This document shows, piece by piece, positions 58,388 to 64,000 of a DNA stretch of 64,000 nt. The DNA is from Pseudoalteromonas piscicida (GTDB lineage: Bacteria; Pseudomonadota; Gammaproteobacteria; Enterobacterales; Alteromonadaceae): contig NZ_NKHF01000072.1 in NCBI RefSeq assembly GCF_002744175.1, positions 1-64,000 of the forward strand. Reading direction: 5' to 3'. Under the pieces are notes generated by a model, which made no database searches, was not told the origin of the DNA, and was given only the letters and a program-made list of their open reading frames with translations. How positions within the stretch are numbered: the first letter of the stretch is position 1; each line of letters opens with the position of its first letter. The position numbers and the translations under genes were made by a program.

Positions 58388-59286
58388 TAGAAATACCCCT
58401 CACGCTTTTTCTTCTCCATTGATCCTGCTGAATCATGGTCTATGACTCGTCCTTCTCGTTCGGACGAGGTGGATAACAACATTTCTTCGATAATACCGGT
58501 TAGTGTATCGGCTTCGGATTCAACCGCTCCTGTTAGTGGATAACAGCCCAGCGTTCTAAAACGAACCGACTTCATTTCTGGCACTTCTCCTTCAGCAAGT
58601 GGCATACGTTCGTCATCTACCATGATTAACGTACCATTGCGCTCGACAACAGGTCTTGGTTTGGATAGGTAAAGTGGCACAATCTCAATGTTTTCTTGAT
58701 AGATATATTGCCAAATATCGAGTTCTGTCCAGTTCGAAAGTGGGAATACGCGAATGCTTTCTCCAGGATTCACTTGGCCATTGTAAGTATTCCAGAGTTC
58801 AGGGCGTTGATTCTTTGGATCCCAACGGTGGTGTTTGTCTCTAAATGAGTAAACACGCTCTTTTGCACGAGACTTTTCTTCGTCACGACGTGCGCCACCA
58901 AAAGCAGCGTCAAAGCCGTATTGATCAAGCGCTTGTTTTAGGCCTTGTGTCTTCATTATATCGGTGTGCTTAGCCGAGCCGTGAACAAACGGGCTGATGT
59001 TCATCTCTAAGCCTTCTGGGTTCTTATGTACCAATAGCTCAAAGCCATATTCTTTGGCCAAACGGTCACGAAACTCAATCATTTCTCTAAACTTCCAGTT
59101 GGTATCAACATGGAGCAAAGGAAATGGTATTTTCGCCGGATAGAAAGCTTTACGGGCTAGGTGAAGTAGTACCGATGAATCTTTGCCGATCGAATACAAC
59201 ATTACCGGGTTTTCAAACTCAGCGGCAACCTCACGGATGATTTTTATGCTCTCAGCTTCGAGTTGCTGGAGATGAGTTAAAGCCAT
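58387..59286 (-). CDS. cysD: Sulfate adenylyltransferase small (catalytic) subunit
   Basis: The 299-residue PP-loop enzyme joins sulfate and ATP to give APS. The PP motif is SIGKDSS at 32-38. [15 protein letters not shown] and the C-terminal [23 protein letters not shown] are characteristic. It is the second gene of the cluster, 42 bases after cysG. Confidence 0.96.
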   Translation of the reverse strand: MALTHLQQLEAESIKIIREVAAEFENPVMLYSIGKDSSVLLHLARKAFYPAKIPFPLLHVDTNWKFREMIEFRDRLAKEYGFELLVHKNPEGLEMNISPFVHGSAKHTDIMKTQGLKQALDQYGFDAAFGGARRDEEKSRAKERVYSFRDKHHRWDPKNQRPELWNTYNGQVNPGESIRVFPLSNWTELDIWQYIYQENIEIVPLYLSKPRPVVERNGTLIMVDDERMPLAEGEVPEMKSVRFRTLGCYPLTGAVESEADTLTGIIEEMLLSTSSEREGRVIDHDSAGSMEKKKREGYF

Positions 59287-59328
59287 GGTTTATATCCTAC
59301 TTATAAATTTAACTATCTGTTACGGTTA

Positions 59329-60750
59329 TTACGCTACTTGCGTAATAGGTTGAGCAAAGCTGCTTATTTGATTATTTTTATTAAACCAAGCTAACTGCTC
59401 GTGAAGCGCTGCGACTTCGCCAATGATCAGTAAAGCTGGCGATTGAATATCATGGCTAGCAATTGCTTCGGCTAATTGATCTAACTGTGTTCTCACTACG
59501 CGTTGTGTTGGGCGCGTGCCATTTTCCACGATTGCCACTGGCGTGTTTGGTGCGCGACCATGTGCAAGTAGCTGAGCTTGAATATGGGGCGATTTTATAA
59601 CTCCCATATATACGGCTAGGGTTTGGTTTGCCTTAGCGAGACCTTCCCAGTCCAGTTCTTGACCGTCTTGCTTACAATGACCAGTAACAAATTGGATAGC
59701 CTGTGCATGATCTCTATGTGTTAGCGGAATTCCTGCATATGCGCTACAGCCAGCTGCAGCTGTGATACCGGGCACGATTTGATACTTTACATTGTGTTCT
59801 GCTAATACTTGAACCTCTTCACCACCTCGGCCGTAAATAAAAGGATCGCCTCCTTTAATCCTACAAACCTTTTTACCTTGCTTCGCCAGCTCAACTAAAA
59901 TTTGATTAGTGTGCTCCTGCTTCACACTATGATTACCTGCCTTTTTACCAACACAGATTAAATCGGCATCACGACGTACAAGCTCCATGATTTCATCTGA
60001 CACTAAATAGTCGTAGACTACAACATCTGCTTGCTGCATCAGTTGCAAGGCTTTTAACGTTAACAACTCGGGGTCTCCTGGACCTGCACCAACAACATAA
60101 ACTTCACCCTCTGGTGTGGCGGTGTTGTCCAACATCGTTTCTAGTTGAGCTCGTGCATTTTCTTTGTTTCCCGCTTGCACTTCACTGACGACATTAGAAT
60201 CAAATACGGACTCCCAAAATTGTCGACGATCGGCAAAGTGTTTGAAACGAGCCTTTACCTTATGTCTAAATTGACCAACCAATTGCGCGAGTGGCCCGAT
60301 GTGCTGTGGGATGAGTGTTTCAAGTTTTTCCCGCAGGCGTCGAGCAAGTACAGGAGCCGTCCCCGCGCTTGAAATAGCAATGGTTATCGGGTTTCTGTCT
60401 ACTATAGATGGGAAGATAAAATTGCATTTCGGTTGATCATCAACGACATTAACAAACAGGTTGCGTGATTCAGCAAGTTGAGCAACTTCAGCATTGACCG
60501 CTTCGATATCCGTTGCTGCAACCACTAACATGGTGTTTTCTAAGTCGCTTTCATCAAAGCGCTTGTTTTTCAGTGTAACAATGGAGTCTGCTGCTAATGA
60601 CTGTAATTCTGAACAAAATTCAGGCGCAACCAGAGTAATGGCAGCATTTGCTTTTAAAAAGGCACGGCATTTTCTTAATGCCACCTCACCACCACCTATG
60701 ATCAACACAGGTTTATTTTCTAGTTTGGTAAAAATAGGCAAGTATTGCAC
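59329..60750 (-). CDS. cysG: Siroheme synthase (CysG)
   Basis: The GTG at 60750, behind AAAGAGG, aligns the N terminus with the family (QYLPIFTKLENKPVLIIGGGEVALRK); a TTG upstream is less likely. The 473-residue protein fuses a precorrin-2 dehydrogenase/ferrochelatase (about 1-205) to a uroporphyrinogen-III C-methyltransferase (about 215-460, VGAGPGDPELLTLKALQLM). It makes siroheme for CysI. It is the first gene of the sulfate activation operon. Confidence 0.94.
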   Translation of the reverse strand: MQYLPIFTKLENKPVLIIGGGEVALRKCRAFLKANAAITLVAPEFCSELQSLAADSIVTLKNKRFDESDLENTMLVVAATDIEAVNAEVAQLAESRNLFVNVVDDQPKCNFIFPSIVDRNPITIAISSAGTAPVLARRLREKLETLIPQHIGPLAQLVGQFRHKVKARFKHFADRRQFWESVFDSNVVSEVQAGNKENARAQLETMLDNTATPEGEVYVVGAGPGDPELLTLKALQLMQQADVVVYDYLVSDEIMELVRRDADLICVGKKAGNHSVKQEHTNQILVELAKQGKKVCRIKGGDPFIYGRGGEEVQVLAEHNVKYQIVPGITAAAGCSAYAGIPLTHRDHAQAIQFVTGHCKQDGQELDWEGLAKANQTLAVYMGVIKSPHIQAQLLAHGRAPNTPVAIVENGTRPTQRVVRTQLDQLAEAIASHDIQSPALLIIGEVAALHEQLAWFNKNNQISSFAQPITQVA

Positions 60751-61100
60751 GGCAACCTCTTTAAACAATAGCAATGATAAATATCAACACGGTGCTTGAT
60801 ATCACAAGTAGAGCGCAGCATATCGAGTTGCAAAAGAGGGAAAAAATAATTTAAACCGACTCTATATAACTAAAAGTTATAAAAACCAAGGTTAAATATT
60901 ATTTTTCTTTACTTTCATCTGGTTAGTTTGTTTTTGTGGCAAATTTACGCACTATAGTGTTTGGTTATGAGTTATTCATAAAGTGCACAATTCGTAAAAT
61001 GAATTGCTATGGCATCACAATAACCGGACATTTGTCCTATTTCTGCTGTGGTGTATGCTTTTAACTTGAGTGATAAAGCAAAGTGAAAAGGAACACGGTA
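60751..61100. promoter_or_regulatory. Divergent control region between cysG and deoC
   Basis: The 350-base AT-rich gap contains a perfect inverted repeat, TATAACT at 60865-60871 and AGTTATA at 60875-60881, about 115 bases before cysG. It has the shape of a LysR-type site and may be bound by CysB, the regulator of cys genes. No gene lies here. Confidence 0.4.
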
Positions 61101-61856
61101 ATGACTTTAATCGCTGACGCTCAGATGGCTCTGAGTTTGATGGATCTAACCTCGTTAAAAGAGGATGACACGGCACAAAGTATTCTAGCCCTATTAGACA
61201 GTATTGACCCTAATATTGGGTTACCAGCTGCCATTTGTGTATATCCACAATTTGTTGCTTTGGTAAAACAGGAGCTTAGCCAGCGTGGTTGGGAGCAAGT
61301 TAAGGTGGCGACAGTTACTAACTTTCCATCGGGGGAGCTTAAGCTGCCACAAGTACTGGCTCAAACTCACAGTGCGATTGAGGCAGGTGCTGATGAAATT
61401 GATCTCGTCTTACCTTATCAACAGTTAATGGCAGGAGATCCTGACACGCCATGGCAATATGTACACTCAAGCAAACTCGCTTGTGGAGACCAAGCCAAAT
61501 TGAAGGTGATTATTGAAAGTGGTGTGTTAGCAACTCCAAAACTCATCACTGAAGCTGCTCAACTTGCGATTATGGCGGGGGCTGACTTTGTTAAAACCAG
61601 TACTGGGAAGGTTCCTATAAATGCCACCCCTGAGGCAGCTGAAACCATTTTGAAGGCCATTAAAAACAGCGGTAAAGGAGTTGGCTTTAAGGCGGCAGGT
61701 GGGGTAAAGTCAGTGAATGAAGCGCAAATATATTTACGTTTAGCAGAACAAATTATGGGCGCTGATTGGCTCAGCGCTGAGCACTTTCGGTTTGGCGCTT
61801 CAAGCTTATTAAGTGATATAGCTGTGGTTGTGAATGGACAGAGCGAGCGAAGCTGA
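61101..61856 (+). CDS. deoC: Deoxyribose-phosphate aldolase
   Basis: The ATG at 61101, with AAAGGA eight bases upstream, matches the family start; a GTG 18 bases earlier overlaps that site. The 251-residue class I aldolase splits deoxyribose 5-phosphate into glyceraldehyde 3-phosphate and acetaldehyde. The Schiff-base lysine is in ADFVKTSTGK, and GFKAAGGV holds the second active-site lysine. No other deo genes are adjacent, unlike the E. coli deoCABD operon. Confidence 0.94.
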   Translation: MTLIADAQMALSLMDLTSLKEDDTAQSILALLDSIDPNIGLPAAICVYPQFVALVKQELSQRGWEQVKVATVTNFPSGELKLPQVLAQTHSAIEAGADEIDLVLPYQQLMAGDPDTPWQYVHSSKLACGDQAKLKVIIESGVLATPKLITEAAQLAIMAGADFVKTSTGKVPINATPEAAETILKAIKNSGKGVGFKAAGGVKSVNEAQIYLRLAEQIMGADWLSAEHFRFGASSLLSDIAVVVNGQSERS

Positions 61857-62334
61857 AAAAATAAAATTAGAACACGATGCGGCAAAACTATTTTTGCGTT
61901 GCTACGAAACGCGTTTTGCCGTGCATATGCGTCATATTTGGCATAATGAACCGAACAAACCTGATGTGAGCTGCTATCAAGGCGAAGCACAACTTGACTT
62001 GGAAATAGCGCACTTTTACGCTAGCGAAAAAGAAGCCATGGCTGTTCTTGGGCGTCCATTGTCGTTATCTATTCAGCGCGAATTAGCTGCGATGAGTCAA
62101 GCAGCTGACAGCGATCCGTTAAGTTTAGGGTTACAGCGATTATTGAATCAGAAGGCAAAAAAACGATATGAATCAGACAGAGTCTGGTTGGTAATTCGTA
62201 ATGCCAGCCCCATCTATCATAGTGAAGACTTTAAGCGCCTCAGTGCAGCGTGGGAGATCCCAGATTTTCATCCGTTTGAGCAAGTTTGGGTGTTATGTGA
62301 TTTCTATAAAGGGGAACTGTTACGACTTTTCTGA
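61834..62334 (+). CDS. Conserved hypothetical protein downstream of deoC
   Basis: The 166-residue soluble protein has no signal, membrane segment or recognised domain. Notable blocks are FLRCYETRFAVHMRHIWHNEPNKPDVSCYQGE and VWLVIRNASPIYHSEDFKRLS. It overlaps the end of deoC by 23 bases, so the genes are cotranscribed and possibly coupled. The function is unknown. Confidence 0.65.
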   Translation: MDRASEAEKIKLEHDAAKLFLRCYETRFAVHMRHIWHNEPNKPDVSCYQGEAQLDLEIAHFYASEKEAMAVLGRPLSLSIQRELAAMSQAADSDPLSLGLQRLLNQKAKKRYESDRVWLVIRNASPIYHSEDFKRLSAAWEIPDFHPFEQVWVLCDFYKGELLRLF

Positions 62335-62387
62335 AGCGTCTATAAAACGAAGATTGGATTAATTGTTACTTTGCATATCTTTTACAC

Positions 62388-62415
62388 TTGTTTTCGTTTG
62401 CTTCGTCAGTATAAT
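62388..62415 (+). promoter_or_regulatory. Promoter of the tRNA-Trp gene
   Basis: TATAAT at 62410-62415 is a perfect -10 element, with TTGTTT at 62388-62393 sixteen bases upstream as a fair -35. The tRNA begins 16 bases after the -10. Confidence 0.6.
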
Positions 62416-62430
62416 GGGCATCCACTTTGC

Positions 62431-62507
62431 AGGGGCGTAGTTCCAATTGGTAGAACAGCGGTCTCCAAAACCGATGGTTGCGGGTTCGAGTCCTGCCGCC
62501 CCTGCCA
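62431..62507 (+). tRNA. tRNA-Trp (anticodon CCA)
   Basis: The 77-base gene folds as a full cloverleaf. The acceptor stem AGGGGCG pairs with CGCCCCT, and CCA is encoded at the 3' end. The anticodon CCA is at 62465-62467 in a CTCCAAA loop, and the T arm is GCGGGTTCGAGTCCTGC. It closely resembles E. coli tRNA-Trp. It is followed by secE, nusG and rplK, without tufB in between. Confidence 0.97.
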
Positions 62508-62591
62508 ATTCAACAACAAGTCCACATTTAAAATAACGTGACCCAAAAACACTGTAAGTCGCTTATTTGTAAATTTGGATTGAATGGATTT

Positions 62592-62610
62592 ACCCTGTTT
62601 TATGCAGGGT
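62592..62610 (+). terminator. Hairpin between tRNA-Trp and secE
   Basis: ACCCTG at 62592-62597 pairs with CAGGGT at 62605-62610, followed by TGTTGTGTCT. This is a weak terminator or a processing signal. Some read-through into secE-nusG is likely. Confidence 0.45.
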
Positions 62611-62641
62611 TGTTGTGTCTGTATTTAAGGTAAAATTGATT

Positions 62642-63019
62642 ATGAGCACTAATGTTGAAAACTCGTCGAGCTCGATGGACATGGTAAAGTGGCTAGCCGC
62701 TATTGCACTTCTAACTGGTGCTGTAGTTGGTAATTATCTATATGCTGATTTATCTGTTTTAGTACGTGCTGTAGGCGTTGTTGTAGCAATCGCAGCGGCT
62801 TTGGGCATTTTGGTAACGACTGAAAAAGGCCGTACCTTTATCGCTTTTGCTAAAGAATCACGCATTGAAGTACGCAAAGTTATCTGGCCGACGCGTCAGG
62901 AAGCAACTCACACTACTTTCATCGTGATCATTGCAACGGTGATTATGGCATTAATCCTATGGGGATTAGATGGTATACTTTTCCGTGCAGTAGGCTTTTT
63001 AACTGGATTGGAGATCTGA
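62642..63019 (+). CDS. secE: Preprotein translocase subunit SecE
   Basis: The ATG at 62642 gives 125 residues, close to E. coli SecE. Three membrane helices lie at about 15-32, 37-55 and 92-112. The conserved cytoplasmic amphipathic stretch [17 protein letters not shown] precedes the last. SecE clamps SecY in the SecYEG channel. It lies four bases before nusG, as in most bacteria. Confidence 0.94.
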   Translation: MSTNVENSSSSMDMVKWLAAIALLTGAVVGNYLYADLSVLVRAVGVVVAIAAALGILVTTEKGRTFIAFAKESRIEVRKVIWPTRQEATHTTFIVIIATVIMALILWGLDGILFRAVGFLTGLEI

Positions 63020-63023
63020 TCCC

Positions 63024-63581
63024 ATGTCGGATGAGAACAAAGAAAAGAAATTACGTTGGTACGTGATCCAAGCGTTTTCTGGTTTTGAGAAACGCGTAGC
63101 ACAAACCATTATCGAGCATATCAAGATCGAAGGATTAGAAGATTACTTCGGTGAAATCCTGGTTCCGACTGAAGAAGTCGTAGAGATGCGTGCTGGTCAG
63201 AAACGTAAGTCAGAGCGTAAATTCTTCCCAGGCTATGTGTTAGTCGAGATGGTGATGGATGATGCTTCATGGCACTTGGTGAATAGCACACCACGCGTAA
63301 TGGGCTTTATTGGCGGTACTTCTGACCGTCCAGCACCAATCAGCAAAAAAGAAGCTGATCGCATCCTTAACCGTCTACAAGAAAACGCTGAAGCGCCTAA
63401 ACCTGCTACATTATTTGAGCCGGGTGAAGTGGTTCGTGTTACAGATGGTCCATTTGCTGACTTCAACGGTGTTGTTGAAGAAGTGGATTACGAAAAGAGC
63501 CGCCTAAAAGTATCGGTACTTATTTTCGGTCGTTCTACGCCTGTTGACCTTGAGTTTGGTCAGGTTGAGAAAGACAAATAA
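63024..63581 (+). CDS. nusG: Transcription antitermination/elongation factor NusG
   Basis: The 185-residue protein has an NGN domain that binds RNA polymerase ([29 protein letters not shown]) and a C-terminal KOW domain ([19 protein letters not shown]) for Rho or ribosomal S10. The length matches E. coli NusG. It is followed by a strong terminator, so secE-nusG ends here. Confidence 0.97.
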   Translation: MSDENKEKKLRWYVIQAFSGFEKRVAQTIIEHIKIEGLEDYFGEILVPTEEVVEMRAGQKRKSERKFFPGYVLVEMVMDDASWHLVNSTPRVMGFIGGTSDRPAPISKKEADRILNRLQENAEAPKPATLFEPGEVVRVTDGPFADFNGVVEEVDYEKSRLKVSVLIFGRSTPVDLEFGQVEKDK

Positions 63582-63603
63582 AATATCACTTGAAAAAGTT
63601 GTC

Positions 63604-63639
63604 AAAGGCCGCTGATTAATCTATAATCAGCGGCCTTTT
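63604..63639 (+). terminator. Terminator of secE-nusG
   Basis: A 14-bp perfect stem (63604-63617 with 63625-63638, seven-base loop) ends in a T run. It separates nusG from the rplK operon. Confidence 0.93.
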
Positions 63640-63685
63640 CGTTATTGCGCAAAAAGCGCGGCAAAAAGACTGAATTTTTTAAAAC

Positions 63686-63734
63686 TGGGAAGCCGTTTGA
63701 GTACGCGTCCTCGCGCGCACGAGGCAAAGACCCA
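63686..63734 (+). promoter_or_regulatory. Possible L1 autoregulatory site in the rplK leader
   Basis: TGGG at 63686-63689 can pair with CCCA at 63731-63734, and GCC at 63692-63694 with GGC at 63723-63725, leaving an asymmetric purine-rich internal loop. Ribosomal protein L1 binds this kind of structure in L11 operon leaders. The match is by shape only. Confidence 0.3.
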
Positions 63735-63750
63735 CAATTGAGGTATTATC

Positions 63751-64000
63751 ATGGCTAAGAAAGTTGAAGCTTTAATCAAGCTACAAGTTGCTGCTGGTAT
63801 GGCTAACCCTAGTCCTCCAGTAGGTCCTGCACTAGGTCAACACGGTGTAAACATCATGGAATTCTGTAAAGCGTTCAACGCACGTACAGAGTCTCTAGAG
63901 AAAGGTGCACCTGTTCCAGTAATCATTTCTGTTTACAGTGACCGTTCATTCACTTTTGACATGAAGACTCCACCTGCTGCATACCTTCTTAAGAAGGCAG
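63751..64000 (+). CDS. rplK: Ribosomal protein L11, partial (5' end)
   Basis: The 83 codons in the window encode the L11 N terminus: [20 protein letters not shown], then [20 protein letters not shown] and [13 protein letters not shown] precedes the ATG with normal spacing. L11 forms part of the GTPase-associated centre of the 50S subunit. The rest of the gene and the L1, L10 and L7/L12 genes are expected just beyond the window. Confidence 0.96.
   Translation, partial: MAKKVEALIKLQVAAGMANPSPPVGPALGQHGVNIMEFCKAFNARTESLEKGAPVPVIISVYSDRSFTFDMKTPPAAYLLKKA

Overview
The window looks like chromosomal DNA of a marine gammaproteobacterium, most likely Pseudoalteromonas or a close relative. The evidence is the moderate GC content, the gene neighbourhoods (ilvGMEDA with rep, polA-engB-yihI, tRNA-Trp-secE-nusG-rplK), mono- and diheme cytochromes c5 and c4, several secreted or lipoprotein hydrolases, and short intergenic palindromes opening with ATACCAAT that I associate with this genus. 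I see no phage, integrase, IS transposase or CRISPR array, and nearly all the DNA is ordinary chromosome.

Layout. 0-6.4 kb: the ilvGMEDA operon for branched-chain amino acids. 6.4-10.4 kb: a 161-bp palindromic repeat, a small membrane protein, an orphan THI5-like periplasmic sensor, a METTL25-like methyltransferase, a beta carbonic anhydrase and a second repeat. 10.4-17.3 kb: ubiK, rep, a dual-GAF GGDEF/degenerate-EAL protein, cytochrome c5 and elbB. 17.3-26.1 kb: polA behind two perfect DnaA boxes, a candidate sRNA, yceI-like and DUF1285 genes, engB, cytochrome c4, a second sRNA rich in GGA motifs, a zinc-ribbon methyltransferase, yihI and a DUF2489 gene. 26.1-35.6 kb: a phosphopantetheinyl transferase, an FMN reductase divergent from a LysR regulator, an S41 protease, a PepSY protein, a DUF3103-like protein and two secreted endonuclease-I-family nucleases. 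35.8-40.2 kb: cysJIH. 40.3-53.8 kb: mixed metabolic, envelope and signalling genes, including acnA, an iron-binding-protein homologue and a GGDEF-EAL protein sharing a Fur-like box, and a frameshifted arylamine N-acetyltransferase. 53.8-60.8 kb: cysG-cysD-cysN-transporter-cysC-cysQ. 61-64 kb: deoC, tRNA-Trp, secE, nusG and the start of rplK.

How the genes work together. The two cys clusters carry sulfate from uptake (SLC13-type carrier) through activation (CysDN, CysC) and reduction (CysH, CysJI with siroheme from CysG) to sulfide, with CysQ removing PAP. polA, engB, yihI and the two sRNA loci keep the order seen in Escherichia coli, where Spot 42 and CsrC occupy the equivalent positions.

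The best candidate for something not yet described is the RNA at about 23.94-24.27 kb. It carries ten GGA triplets, ends in a strong terminator, and is preceded by two sites resembling GacA/UvrY operators. I read it as a divergent CsrB/CsrC-type antagonist of CsrA. A second terminator-bounded RNA sits downstream of polA in the Spot 42 position but does not look like Spot 42. All assignments come from reading the sequence; no database search was run.
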